Of a DNA stretch of 64,000 nt, positions 1-9,730 are shown piece after piece. Within the stretch, counting starts at the first letter, position 1, and each line of letters begins with the position of its first letter. The position numbers and the translations under genes were made by a program. Location of the stretch: positions 1-64,000 of the forward strand of contig VGAJ01000004.1 in assembly GCA_016870795.1 (NCBI GenBank). The letters are read 5' to 3'. The notes beneath the pieces were generated by a model. It was not told where the DNA came from, searched no databases, and saw nothing but the letters and a program-made list of their open reading frames with translations. Source of the DNA: Actinomycetota bacterium. Its GTDB lineage: Bacteria; Actinomycetota; Actinomycetes; Nanopelagicales; Nanopelagicaceae.

Positions 1-2
1 TT

Positions 3-794
3 GAATCACAGAACTTTGAGATGCGTAAAAACGTTCTTAAATATGACGATGTGATGAACCGTCAGCGCGAGGTTATCTATCGCGAAAGACGAGAAGTATT
101 AGAGGGTGCTGATATCAAGGAGCAAGTTACAGGATTTATTGAAGATACGATTCGCGGTTATGTTGGAGCAGCAACTAATGAAGGATTTCCTGAAGAGTGG
201 GATCTAGATCAACTCTGGACCGCTCTGAAAGCAACTTATCCCATCTCATTTAAAGTTGAAGATATTGAAGCTGAAGTTGGTGGCAGAACTGGCTTAGATA
301 CTGATTTCCTCACCGCTAAAGTCCTAGACGACATTTTTGCTGCCTATGCAAAACGGGAGCAAGAGCTAGGTGCTGAAGTCCTGCGTGAACTTGAGCGAAA
401 GATTCTCCTTTCTGTCCTAGATAGAAAGTGGCGCGAGCATCTCTATGAGATGGATTATCTTCAAGAAGGAATTGGTCTTCGCGCGATGGCGCAGCGAGAT
501 CCACTTGTTGAATATCAAAAAGAGGGATATGAGCTATTTTCTGGAATGATGGATGCAATTAAGGAAGAGCTAGTTGGATTCTTGTTTAATGTTGAAGTCA
601 AGGTTGAAAATGAACACGTCGAAGCAAAGGGCGTTACTCCAGCTGCTCCAAAGCAAGAGCTTCGTTATTCATCGCCAAGTGAAAGTAGTCAGGCTTCAAG
701 CTCATCGCCGGCAGTAATTGGCGGAGTATCTAGAAATTCACCTTGCCCATGTGGATCTGGAAAGAAATATAAACGCTGCCATGGAGCTGCATAG
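3..794 (+). CDS. secA: Preprotein translocase subunit SecA, C-terminal part (5' truncated by window edge)
   Basis: Frame is open to the window start ([26 protein letters not shown]); C-terminal SEC-C zinc motif [19 protein letters not shown]. Confidence 0.97.
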   Translation, partial: ESQNFEMRKNVLKYDDVMNRQREVIYRERREVLEGADIKEQVTGFIEDTIRGYVGAATNEGFPEEWDLDQLWTALKATYPISFKVEDIEAEVGGRTGLDTDFLTAKVLDDIFAAYAKREQELGAEVLRELERKILLSVLDRKWREHLYEMDYLQEGIGLRAMAQRDPLVEYQKEGYELFSGMMDAIKEELVGFLFNVEVKVENEHVEAKGVTPAAPKQELRYSSPSESSQASSSSPAVIGGVSRNSPCPCGSGKKYKRCHGAA

Positions 795-798
795 CTTT

Positions 799-1404
799 CT
801 ATATCAGGCTTAACTCAGTACAGAGCCATTTATGATCGACCCCTTCAAAGCGTGCAACAACAGCCCTAATTCTCTCTTTGAAAATCAATGTTGCGTTTAG
901 TTCAACGACTCCAACTATTGGCTGGCTTCTTCTAACACTTTTGATCTTGGGAACCTCCTTCAAGCTTCCTACTTGAGTAAGAAGTGAGTTATAGGTGTAG
1001 CGGTGTGTGGTACGAGCAACTTGAGATGCGGGGCGCCTTGCAGCCATAATCTCAAGAGTGGTAATTAGATAAGTCAGAGTCCAGCGCGTGGCATTGGGAA
1101 GTTCTGCAAGAGTAGAAGGAGTGGGGGCAAAATCTGCTTCATAGTTCTCGCCATGGCTAGTTGGAATTAGATAGAGCTTGTTGCTTTCCTGGCTTACATC
1201 TCTTCCAAAAAGAGGAGTTGAATAAAAGCTATTTTGCTCAAATAGCTCTAATGCCGGATGATCCAATAAATCATAATCAGACAGATCAAATCTTTTACTT
1301 CTTATTCCTGCTTCATTTTTCATAGAGTGAGCATGGTTATTAAATGCGAAATAACTATCATCTAAAAGGATGAGGCATTGTCCACAGCTTGTTAATACCT
1401 GCAT
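799..1404 (-). CDS. Rv3235-family protein (DUF6459-like)
   Basis: C-terminal RIRAVVARFEGVDHKWLCTELSLI resembles Rv3235-like proteins found next to actinobacterial secA; N-terminal part is not recognisable. Confidence 0.65.
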   Translation of the reverse strand: MQVLTSCGQCLILLDDSYFAFNNHAHSMKNEAGIRSKRFDLSDYDLLDHPALELFEQNSFYSTPLFGRDVSQESNKLYLIPTSHGENYEADFAPTPSTLAELPNATRWTLTYLITTLEIMAARRPASQVARTTHRYTYNSLLTQVGSLKEVPKIKSVRRSQPIVGVVELNATLIFKERIRAVVARFEGVDHKWLCTELSLI

Positions 1405-1452
1405 TTTGGTTGTGGAAGTAGGGGCTCATGAGGGCAAGAAATTGGATATTCA

Positions 1453-2097
1453 TTGCCAATGAAAAATACCAATAAGCTTCAGAAAAATTCCTTTAACTTC
1501 TCTGTCCGTAGTTATCTTAAAACGATTTTAGGTGGATGCTTAATCGCTGCTTCATTTATCTCAGCTCTAGTCATCTCCAATTCATCGAGCCGGATGATCA
1601 CAGTTTGGAGCGCAGCGGTTGACCTTGACAAAGGAGAGGTAATTACGGCAGAAGATGTGGTTATCAGCAAAGTTTTGTTACCTGGTAATGCTGGAAACTA
1701 TATCGATGGACAGGTCTCAATCATTGGAAGCTCTGTAGTTAGAGAAATTGGAATTGACGAATTGATACCAGCCTATGCACTAAGTAGCCAGGTAGATCAG
1801 CAGCTCCAGCAGGTTCCGATTGCTATCGCCTTTTCTCAAGTGCCAAAAGATATTGGCAGTGGACAACGAGTTGATATTTATGGAATCACTAAATCTGAAA
1901 TACGCTCGCAAAGCCTTGAATCTGGCAGATATAAAAGTCGCTTGATTGCAAGTGATTTGGTCATAGATCAAATAGATAACCAGGCAAATACTCTAGGAGG
2001 GGACTTAGTATTAACGCTGCTTGTCCCAAGGCCAATAATTCCAAACCTGATTGAGGATATGGGAAATTACGACTTTATTCTGGTGGGAAATCGGTGA
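1453..2097 (+). CDS. SAF-domain membrane protein (CpaB/RcpC-like)
   Basis: N-terminal TM segment followed by AAVDLDKGEVITAEDVVISKVLLPG SAF-type motif; overlaps the next gene by 4 nt. Confidence 0.7.
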   Translation: MPMKNTNKLQKNSFNFSVRSYLKTILGGCLIAASFISALVISNSSSRMITVWSAAVDLDKGEVITAEDVVISKVLLPGNAGNYIDGQVSIIGSSVVREIGIDELIPAYALSSQVDQQLQQVPIAIAFSQVPKDIGSGQRVDIYGITKSEIRSQSLESGRYKSRLIASDLVIDQIDNQANTLGGDLVLTLLVPRPIIPNLIEDMGNYDFILVGNR

Positions 2098-3095
2098 AAA
2101 TAAATTTAATCACCGCACTAAGCTCTCATCAAGTTGAAGACCAAGTTATTGAAGTTCTGCTAAAACATGACTTCCTGCTCCAAAAGCGCCTACTGTCGCC
2201 ATCAGATTTTGATTCAAAGTTAATTTCAAGCATCTCTGCTGTTCGCATCTTAATAATTTCGGATAGGGACTTTGGATTAGATTGGCGCGAGATAAGAAGA
2301 GAAACTGATGAGAATCTTTCAATTCTTATTCTTGATGTGGATAAGAGATTTAGTAGTGATGAGATATTGCAACAAGCTAATCAGGCTTTAAGAGTAAGTA
2401 ATGAGGTTCTCCCAACTGGAGACTCATTCCGTAGAGATTCTTGGGTTTTATTTACTGGCTCTGATGGCTCTCCTGGAATTTCAACTCTTGCGCTAAATAC
2501 CGCCCAGGAATACTCCAAATTAGCTCAGATGTTGCTCATCGATGCAGATCTTTCCCAGCAGAGTCTGTCTCAGATGGTGGGGGAGAGAATGAGTTATCAG
2601 CGAAGTTCTCTTAATAACGCTCTATCCCTTCAGAGCATTGCTTCTTTTGATGAGATTGAATCTAGAGAAAATGAGAGCGTCTTTATTGATGTTGGAAGCG
2701 CGCCGGTAATGAGTCAAGCGGTATCTGATCGACGCACAAGAGGAAAGTTTTTTATGCAGGCCCTGAGTAGTTGTTCTCATCTAATTTACGTAATTCATCA
2801 AGATAGCCGCGCCCTCTATCAATTAGAGCAATTCCAAGAGTCATTAAAGATGTTCTCATCCGAGCTAAATGTGATTTATCTACTCAACAAAGAGAGTAGT
2901 AGCTCCAGCCGCCCCCTTTTTCGCAAAAGCTTTAGAAGCAAGATCGACGGCAAGCCTCACTTCTTTATGCCCTATGAGTATGGCAATTTAGAGCGGGCAC
3001 GCAATCGATATGCCACTTTATCTGAAGTTAACTCTCGCAGTAGCCTCTCTCGAGCGCTCCGGGAGTTAGCCACTTATCTCCATAAAATAATCTGA
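2094..3095 (+). CDS. CpaE/MinD-like P-loop-fold protein with degenerate Walker A
   Basis: WVLFTGSDGSPGISTLALNTA...LLIDADLSQ aligns to ParA/MinD KGGxGKTT...lliDaD but lacks the lysines. Confidence 0.65.
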   Translation: MKINLITALSSHQVEDQVIEVLLKHDFLLQKRLLSPSDFDSKLISSISAVRILIISDRDFGLDWREIRRETDENLSILILDVDKRFSSDEILQQANQALRVSNEVLPTGDSFRRDSWVLFTGSDGSPGISTLALNTAQEYSKLAQMLLIDADLSQQSLSQMVGERMSYQRSSLNNALSLQSIASFDEIESRENESVFIDVGSAPVMSQAVSDRRTRGKFFMQALSSCSHLIYVIHQDSRALYQLEQFQESLKMFSSELNVIYLLNKESSSSSRPLFRKSFRSKIDGKPHFFMPYEYGNLERARNRYATLSEVNSRSSLSRALRELATYLHKII

Positions 3096-3110
3096 AGTAC
3101 TCTTTCGCCT

Positions 3111-4589
3111 ATGCCTTTTCGCCATCTGCTCTCAGATCAGAGTTCGCTAACAAGTGATGATGTATTGCGTCTTGGCGAATTAACTGCTGAATGGCAATTG
3201 CTTGCTGACATTTCATTCGCAGATTTAGTGTTATGGATTCCAAAGCGCAAAGATGAAAAGAGTTGGCCGGAGGGACATCGCACTATTGCCCAGATTCGCC
3301 CTATGACGGCAGCAACAGTTTTTACTCAAGACTTAATGGGCAATGAGGTGGCATGGGGGTCTAGACCAGATATTGATCAAGCGCTATCAAGTGGTGAGAT
3401 TGTTAGAGATAGTAGGGCTGAGCAAGTTGGAGAGATAAAGATCAAGGTTGAGTGCATTCCAGTCTTTTTTGCTGGTCGAGTAATAGCAGTAATTTCACGT
3501 CATAGAAATCTTGAGACGATGAGAACGCCGTCACGGCTGGAATTAAATTATCGCGAGATTGCTAACCACATCTATCGAATGATTGCTGAGGGAAACTTTC
3601 CCGTAAAGGACAATGTCTATCTGGCAGAGGCTGCTCCAAGAGTTGGCGATGGCTTGGTAAGACTAAATGTTGCAGGAGAAGTTCTCTTTGCTAGTCCAAA
3701 TGCTCGATCTGCATTCAATCGAATTGGTTGGGATAAAGACCTTGAAGGGCAGAACCTTGGTCGAGTTTTAGATTCTCTTGTTAGCCAATCTTCACCGCTT
3801 AATCCACGGGAGGAGAATTGGCAGATAACTATGAGTGGTAAGCAATTGAGGCGAGATGAGTTTGAAAACAGTGGCGGAGTACTGGATCTTTTAGCAATGC
3901 CATTAACTGAAGGTGATAATCGAATTGGGGCTGTTGTTCTTGTTCACAACGTTACAGAGCTAAGAAGGAAAGATAGAGCTTTAATCAGTAAAGATGCCAC
4001 CATTAGAGAGATTCATCATCGGGTAAAGAATAATCTGCAGACTGTTTCAGCTCTGCTTCGCCTTCAAGCAAGGCGAATTGATGATCCAAAAGCTAGCGCT
4101 GCTATTGAGGAGGCGGTTAGAAGGGTGGTTTCAATTGCCCTGGTTCACGAGACTCTCTCTGCTACCGCGCAGGATTTAGTGCAATTTGATGAGGTCATTA
4201 CCAAGATAATTCAAGGTGCATCAGAGTTAAATATCAGGCCAAATGAGATCCAGATAAAGAAGGTCGGCCAATTTGGCCCTATCTCCTCAATGGTTGCAAC
4301 GCCTCTTGCCTTGGTATTAACAGAGTTGATCCACAATGCTTTAGAGCATGGTTTGAGTCAAAGTGGTGATTTGGTAGAGCTAAGAATTAATAGAAGTGGA
4401 AAATCTATGACTGTAACAGTTGTGGATAATGGAGCCGGAATTCCAGGGGACTTCTCACTTGAATCAAACACAAATCTCGGTTTGCAGATTGTTCAGACTC
4501 TAACTAAAAATGAGTTAGCTGGAAAAATAGAGTTTATTAAACCAAATATTGGAACTCAGGTTCAGATTTCTTTTCCGCTAGAGCGTTAA
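3111..4589 (+). CDS. pdtaS: PdtaS-like sensor histidine kinase
   Basis: HisKA_2 H-box EIHHRVKNNLQTVSALLRLQARR, N-terminal GAF-like and PAS-like regions, HATPase N/G boxes (ELIHNALEHG, DNGAGIP). Confidence 0.85.
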   Translation: MPFRHLLSDQSSLTSDDVLRLGELTAEWQLLADISFADLVLWIPKRKDEKSWPEGHRTIAQIRPMTAATVFTQDLMGNEVAWGSRPDIDQALSSGEIVRDSRAEQVGEIKIKVECIPVFFAGRVIAVISRHRNLETMRTPSRLELNYREIANHIYRMIAEGNFPVKDNVYLAEAAPRVGDGLVRLNVAGEVLFASPNARSAFNRIGWDKDLEGQNLGRVLDSLVSQSSPLNPREENWQITMSGKQLRRDEFENSGGVLDLLAMPLTEGDNRIGAVVLVHNVTELRRKDRALISKDATIREIHHRVKNNLQTVSALLRLQARRIDDPKASAAIEEAVRRVVSIALVHETLSATAQDLVQFDEVITKIIQGASELNIRPNEIQIKKVGQFGPISSMVATPLALVLTELIHNALEHGLSQSGDLVELRINRSGKSMTVTVVDNGAGIPGDFSLESNTNLGLQIVQTLTKNELAGKIEFIKPNIGTQVQISFPLER

Positions 4590-4593
4590 AGAA

Positions 4594-4869
4594 TTACTCC
4601 TCGAAGTTATTTTCAGATAAACGTGCACGATTTCTAGCAGCGCGGCGCTTCATAGCTCGTCTTTCATCCTCAGATAGCCCGCCCCAGACTCCAGAGTCTT
4701 GGCCGCTTTCAAGTGCCCATTGCAAACAATCTTGTCTAACTATGCAAGGCATACAGACTTTTTTAGCTTCTTCAATTTGAGCAATCGCAGGCCCAGTATT
4801 TCCAACAGGAAAGAAGAGTTCAGGGTCAATATCGCGGCACGCAGCGCGGTGGCGCCAATCCAAGCTCAT
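4594..4869 (-). CDS. WhiB-family transcriptional regulator
   Basis: Four-Cys arrangement CRD..CMPCIVRQDC and G-V-W-G-G-L turn. Confidence 0.93.
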   Translation of the reverse strand: MSLDWRHRAACRDIDPELFFPVGNTGPAIAQIEEAKKVCMPCIVRQDCLQWALESGQDSGVWGGLSEDERRAMKRRAARNRARLSENNFEE

Positions 4870-5096
4870 AAGACCTCATCAATATTCAGGCAAGGGGCAG
4901 TTCGGGGAAACCGAGATTGACCATTCTTGCGTCTTTGGGTGTAATGCGAACCAGATTTGGGCGCGATTACTGCCATATTATCCCCGCCAAAACATCTTAA
5001 CTCAAGAGTCTCGCCCCGCGATTTCACAGAAAGTTAGTGAGGTAGAGCGCTAGAGCTCTGTAATTAAATTGAATTTTGAATATTTCTTAGATCAAG

Positions 5097-5168
5097 TGCC
5101 CCCGACAGGATTCGAACCTGTGCACCCGCCTCCGGAGGGCGGTGCTCTATCCCCTGAGCTACGGGGGC
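5097..5168 (-). tRNA. tRNA-Arg (anticodon CCG)
   Basis: Cloverleaf on minus strand: GCCCCCG acceptor paired with CGGGGGC; anticodon stem CCGCC-CTCCGGA-GGCGG; TTCGAAT T-loop; no encoded CCA. Confidence 0.95.
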
Positions 5169-5212
5169 GCTTTGGAAAAGATTATCAGTGATTCCTCTGC
5201 CAATATTGGCCC

Positions 5213-5734
5213 ATGAAAGAACGAGCGTATTTTGCAACTGGTTGCTTCTGGGGAGCAGAGCGAAGATTCTGGAATCTATCTGGAGTGATCACAACTTCAG
5301 TTGGATATATGGGTGGAACTACTAAATCACCAACATATCAAGAGGTCTGCACTGGAAAAACTAATCACGCTGAAATGGTTGAGGTAGTTTTTGATCCAGA
5401 GCAAATTTCATATCAAAGACTTCTTGAAGAGTTCTGGGTGATGCATGATCCAACCTCACTAAATAAGCAAGGCGGAGACATTGGAACCCAGTATCGCAGC
5501 GCAATATTTACTACCACTGCTGAGCAGTTAGAGCTTGCCCAAAAAACTCGTCAGGTTTATAACGATGTGCTTAAGAGCGCAGGACTTGGTGAAATTGTTA
5601 CTCAGATTCAAAGTGCAGATGGACATGAATATTTCTTGGCGGAGGAATACCACCAAAGATATTTAGAGAAGAATCCCAATGGATATGACTGTCACTCAAG
5701 TACTGGGATTGCATATCCAGCTCTAAAGGCTTAA
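5213..5734 (+). CDS. msrA: Peptide-methionine (S)-S-oxide reductase
   Basis: ATGCFWGAERRFW active-site motif, VGYMGG, QYRSAIF. Confidence 0.96.
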   Translation: MKERAYFATGCFWGAERRFWNLSGVITTSVGYMGGTTKSPTYQEVCTGKTNHAEMVEVVFDPEQISYQRLLEEFWVMHDPTSLNKQGGDIGTQYRSAIFTTTAEQLELAQKTRQVYNDVLKSAGLGEIVTQIQSADGHEYFLAEEYHQRYLEKNPNGYDCHSSTGIAYPALKA

Positions 5735-5744
5735 GGAGAAAGTA

Positions 5745-6203
5745 ATGTCTTATAGCGAATCTGAACTTCCTAAAATCAATCCCAAGACTGGAAAGGCATT
5801 TCCAGTTCAATTAGATGATGAAAGTTTAGCTAAAAGCCTAGATCCACTCTCCTATGATGTATTGCGAAAAGCTGGAACAGAAGTTGCATTTACTGGAAAG
5901 TATTATGAGAGTGAAACCATTGGCGTTTTTAAGTGCAAAGCATGCAGCGCAGAGCTCTTTCGAAGTGAGACTAAATTCCACTCAGGCTGCGGCTGGCCTT
6001 CTTTCTATGCCCCAAAAAGTGATGATGCAGTGGTGCTATTAGAGGATCGCTCACTTGCTCCGCGAATCAGAACAGAAGTTCGTTGCGCTTCTTGTGGTTC
6101 ACATCTTGGACATGTCTTTGAAGGTGAAGGTTATGCAGTGCCAACTGATCAACGTTGGTGCATCAACTCAGTAGCGCTAACACTTGAACCAAAAAACTCC
6201 TAG
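5745..6203 (+). CDS. msrB: Peptide-methionine (R)-S-oxide reductase
   Basis: CKACSAELF, HSGCGWPSFY, CASCGSHLGHVF, RWCINSVAL. Confidence 0.96.
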   Translation: MSYSESELPKINPKTGKAFPVQLDDESLAKSLDPLSYDVLRKAGTEVAFTGKYYESETIGVFKCKACSAELFRSETKFHSGCGWPSFYAPKSDDAVVLLEDRSLAPRIRTEVRCASCGSHLGHVFEGEGYAVPTDQRWCINSVALTLEPKNS

Positions 6204-6829
6204 GCAATTTCAGTAGCGCGCCAGCAATACCAAGCTAAATGGCTGCGATATGGGCTATAGGTTTCACCTAATTTAAGAAGCTCAGCTGGCTTTATCTCAC
6301 CTCTCATGCGATGAACCTTCTCCCAACCACGTCTGACTCCAAGATCTCCCACCGGCCACACATCCTGTCTGCCTAGTTGAAACATCAAAAACATCTCAAC
6401 AGTCCAGACTCCAATTCCAAAGAGCGGCAGAAGCTGCTCTCTAATTTCTTCATCTTCTAGGCGATGAAGAGAGCTCATAGAAACCTTTGAGCTAAGGGCG
6501 GCTTGAGCTAACTCCTCTAAGGCTCTCGCCTTGGCTGATGAGCAACCAGTTTGCCTTAAATCACTTCTACTTATTCGACTAATCCCACTCGGTGAAATTC
6601 GGCCGCCAGATAGGTTCTTAACTCTTCCAATAATTGTTGCGGCAGCTTTAGTAGATAATTGCTGAGAGAGAATTGATGAAGCAAGTGTTGAAAAATTACT
6701 TTCCAAGGGTTTCTTTGTTTTAAGACCAAGAGGACAAGGCCCAGATTGCTTGATTATGGGTTTGAATCTGGGGTTTTTCTTTGCGATCTCCGCGGCGATC
6801 TTTCGCGATTGCGCCAGCGTGATTGCCAT
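6200..6829 (-). CDS. DNA-3-methyladenine glycosylase, AlkA-type HhH-GPD
   Basis: HhH-GPD layout: ILSQQLSTKAAATI, LPLFGIGVWTVEMFLMFQLGRQDVWPVGDLGV (catalytic Asp region). Confidence 0.88.
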   Translation of the reverse strand: MAITLAQSRKIAAEIAKKNPRFKPIIKQSGPCPLGLKTKKPLESNFSTLASSILSQQLSTKAAATIIGRVKNLSGGRISPSGISRISRSDLRQTGCSSAKARALEELAQAALSSKVSMSSLHRLEDEEIREQLLPLFGIGVWTVEMFLMFQLGRQDVWPVGDLGVRRGWEKVHRMRGEIKPAELLKLGETYSPYRSHLAWYCWRATEIA

Positions 6830-6853
6830 GAGAAGGCAGGGTAGCCATTTTCA

Positions 6854-6906
6854 GTTTTACAGTCTATTTTTAGCCGCTTACAGAGTTTTACAATCTCTAT
6901 TTAGCT
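6854..6906. repeat. Imperfect tandem direct repeat upstream of the lacI-type gene (possible operator pair)
   Basis: GTTTTACAGTCTATTTTTAGCC (6854-6875) and GTTTTACAATCTCTATTTAGCT (6885-6906): 18 of 22 identical, 31-bp offset. Confidence 0.5.
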
Positions 6907-6935
6907 CTTTGCATTAAGGGCTTTGAAAGGTTTTC

Positions 6936-7943
6936 ATGGCAGCCGGTATTAAGGAAGTCGCAACTGAGGCTGGAGTCTCTATCGCCACCGTTTCGCGAGC
7001 TCTTCGAGGTTTAAATCATGTTAATCCTGAAACTCGTAAGAAAATTCTTGATGCTGCAGAGAAACTTGGTTATCCCATCCCGCAAAGCTCTGCCAAAGCT
7101 TTATTTGGAAGGACTAATTCCGTTGGAGTAGTGGCCCCTTTTATCTCTAGATGGTATTTCGCTCAAGTTATTAATGGCGCAGAGCAAGCCCTTAGAGAGG
7201 CAGGCCTTGATCTGCTTCTCTATAACTTCTCGCAGATGAAAGGGCGCGAGCGATTATTCCAACATCAATTGCTAAAAGGTCGGGTAGATGCCTTGATTGT
7301 GATCAGCCTTCCACCAACTGAGGAAGAGTTTGATTCGATGTTAAGCCTTGGAATTCCAATCGCACTTGTTGGAATGCATCATGCGCAATGTTCTAGCGTG
7401 GCTATTGATGATGTTGCAGGGGCAAGGACAGCAACTCAGCACTTAGTTAATTTAGGCCATAAAAAGATTGCACTTCTATCCGGCCGGCCCGATGACCCAT
7501 TTGGTTTTAGTGTTCCACAAGATCGCCGTAAGGGATTTATGCAGGTTCTAGCTGAGAGTGGATTGGAATTTAAGCCAACTCGTGAAGTCTTTGGTGATTT
7601 CACCATGCATGGCGCAAGTAGAGCGATGGATGATTTATTGGCGAGAGCAGATAGGCCAACAGCAATTTTTTGCCAATCAGATGAGATGGCACTTGGCGCG
7701 CTACAAGCAATTAGAAGAAATGGATTAAAAGTTCCTGATGACATTTCAATTATTGGATTTGATGGCCATGAAATGGCGGAGTTTTCAGACCTAACCACTA
7801 TTGAGCAGCCCGTCTCCCTAATGGGGGAGATGGCTGCATGGTCGATTATGGAGCGATTAAAGCTTCCTAAGAGCGAATCACATTCACTAACTCTTCCAAC
7901 TACCTTGGTAGTAAGGAATTCCACCAGGCGCTTGGAGGCATAG
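6936..7943 (+). CDS. LacI-family transcriptional regulator
   Basis: N-terminal IKEVATEAGVSIATVSRALRGLNHVNPETRKKILDAAEKLGY; periplasmic-binding-like C-terminus. Confidence 0.95.
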   Translation: MAAGIKEVATEAGVSIATVSRALRGLNHVNPETRKKILDAAEKLGYPIPQSSAKALFGRTNSVGVVAPFISRWYFAQVINGAEQALREAGLDLLLYNFSQMKGRERLFQHQLLKGRVDALIVISLPPTEEEFDSMLSLGIPIALVGMHHAQCSSVAIDDVAGARTATQHLVNLGHKKIALLSGRPDDPFGFSVPQDRRKGFMQVLAESGLEFKPTREVFGDFTMHGASRAMDDLLARADRPTAIFCQSDEMALGALQAIRRNGLKVPDDISIIGFDGHEMAEFSDLTTIEQPVSLMGEMAAWSIMERLKLPKSESHSLTLPTTLVVRNSTRRLEA

Positions 7944-7963
7944 AAATTAATAGCCAAAAAGCA

Positions 7964-9604
7964 TTGGATTGGTGGTCAAATTCTGCGATTTATCAGGTTT
8001 ACCCACGCTCCTTTCAAGACACTAATGGTGATGGCGAGGGAGATTTAGTTGGCGTAATTTCACGACTTTCTTACCTGAAATCACTTGGCATCGATGCAAT
8101 ATGGCTAAGTCCTTTTTATCTCTCACCAAATAATGATGGTGGCTATGACGTTCAAGATCCAAGAGCGGTTGATCCAAGATTTGGCAGCATGGAAGATGCT
8201 GTTAATTTGATAAAGGCAGCGCATAAATCTGATTTAAGAATCATCGTTGATTTAGTTCCGAATCACTTCTCAACAGAGCATCAGTGGTTCAAGGCAGCTC
8301 TTCAATCGCTGCCTGGATCTTTAGAGCGTTCACGCTTTCATTTCTATGATGGACGAGGTGAAAGTGGAGAGATTCCGCCAAATAATTGGTGCTCAATATT
8401 TGGAGGTCCTGCCTGGAGCAGAGTTAAGGAAGTAGATGGCAAACCTGGCCAGTGGTATCTGCATTTGTTTGATTCCACGCAAGCTGATTTGAATTGGGAA
8501 AACGATGAGGTAAAAAAAGATTTTGAAAAGACGCTTCGCTTTTGGCTTGATAAGGGCGTTGATGGATTTCGAATAGATGTTGCTCATGGATTAGTTAAGG
8601 AAGATATTTTTAGAGATCATAGGGATCCAGAAGGATTGACTAGAGCCCTTCGCCTTGATGTTAGTGATATGGATAGAGTTGAGCGCGAATCACTTCTTGC
8701 TGATGTTCCATTTTTTGATAAAGAGGGAGTTCACGAGATTTATCGCAGTTGGCGAAAAATTCTTGACTCCTACGCAGGTCAGAAGATGAGCGTTGCCGAG
8801 GCATGGGTTCATCCCAGTTCAAGAGCGATGCGTTATGTAAGAAGTGATGAATTGCATCAGATATTTAACTTTGACTTTCTAATCGCGCCCTGGGATTCAG
8901 AATTTCTAGTAAGTGCAATCAATAAAACTCTCTCTGAAGTCGGGCAAGTTGGCGCCTCTCCTACCTGGGTGCTTTCAAATCATGATTCTCCAAGACTTGT
9001 AACAAGGCTGGGACGAGGGCAATTAGGAAGGCAGAGAGCAAGAGCGATGGCGCTTTTAACTCATGGCCTTCCCGGCGGTATTTATATTTATCAGGGCGAG
9101 GAGCTAGGGCTTGAAGATGGCAACCTTGAAGATAAAGATCGCCAGGATCCAGTCTTTTTTAGAACCAAAGGTGTTGATAAAGGGAGAGATGGCGCTCGAA
9201 TTCCAATTCCTTGGAGTTCTCAATTACCAAATTATGGATTCACAACTACAAAACCTTGGTTGCCAATTCCAAGCACTTGGCAAGATCAATGCGTTGAAAC
9301 CCAAGTAGATGCAGATAGCCATCTAACTCTTTATCGCAAGTCACTTCACATGAGAAAACTTTTATCGCGTCAGATAGCGCCATCAAATGGGATTACTTGG
9401 ATTGATACCCCCAAGGGAGTTCTAGCCTTTAGCCGGGGGGATGATTTTTTCCTCTATGCCAACACCACAGGCCAGAGCCTTGAACTTAAACTTGAGAGCG
9501 ATTGCCAGATCATCCTCTCCTCATCGGCTAAGGCTCAGTTAAAGTCAGACACGCTCACCCTGCCCGCTGAGAGCACCGTCTGGCTGGGGAAGATAACAAA
9601 ATAG
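7964..9604 (+). CDS. GH13 alpha-glucosidase / oligo-1,6-glucosidase-like
   Basis: AIYQVYPRSFQDTNGDGEGDL, VDLVPNHFS, GFRIDVAHG, AEAWV, SNHDSPRLV; TTG start. Confidence 0.93.
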   Translation: MDWWSNSAIYQVYPRSFQDTNGDGEGDLVGVISRLSYLKSLGIDAIWLSPFYLSPNNDGGYDVQDPRAVDPRFGSMEDAVNLIKAAHKSDLRIIVDLVPNHFSTEHQWFKAALQSLPGSLERSRFHFYDGRGESGEIPPNNWCSIFGGPAWSRVKEVDGKPGQWYLHLFDSTQADLNWENDEVKKDFEKTLRFWLDKGVDGFRIDVAHGLVKEDIFRDHRDPEGLTRALRLDVSDMDRVERESLLADVPFFDKEGVHEIYRSWRKILDSYAGQKMSVAEAWVHPSSRAMRYVRSDELHQIFNFDFLIAPWDSEFLVSAINKTLSEVGQVGASPTWVLSNHDSPRLVTRLGRGQLGRQRARAMALLTHGLPGGIYIYQGEELGLEDGNLEDKDRQDPVFFRTKGVDKGRDGARIPIPWSSQLPNYGFTTTKPWLPIPSTWQDQCVETQVDADSHLTLYRKSLHMRKLLSRQIAPSNGITWIDTPKGVLAFSRGDDFFLYANTTGQSLELKLESDCQIILSSSAKAQLKSDTLTLPAESTVWLGKITK

Positions 9605-9730
9605 TTAGTATTTACGGCCCGTTTACAGAGGCTAACTATTGCTTGGCAGGGGGCCCCAGAGAAAGATGCGCTCTAACCTCCTCAGAGAAATCTGTGGAAC
9701 TTCTATGGTCCTTTCGAAAGGGGAAACTAT

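Noticed and set aside
316-558. 80-aa minus-strand ORF inside secA
   Set aside because: Antisense shadow ORF of a strongly conserved gene; no RBS or recognisable motif.
4699-4920. 73-aa plus-strand ORF over WhiB
   Set aside because: Antisense to the conserved Cys-rich WhiB gene; sequence looks like a complement artefact.
7436-7957. 173-aa minus-strand ORF over the LacI gene
   Set aside because: Length is notable, but it is fully antisense to a clear LacI regulator and has low-complexity shadow composition.
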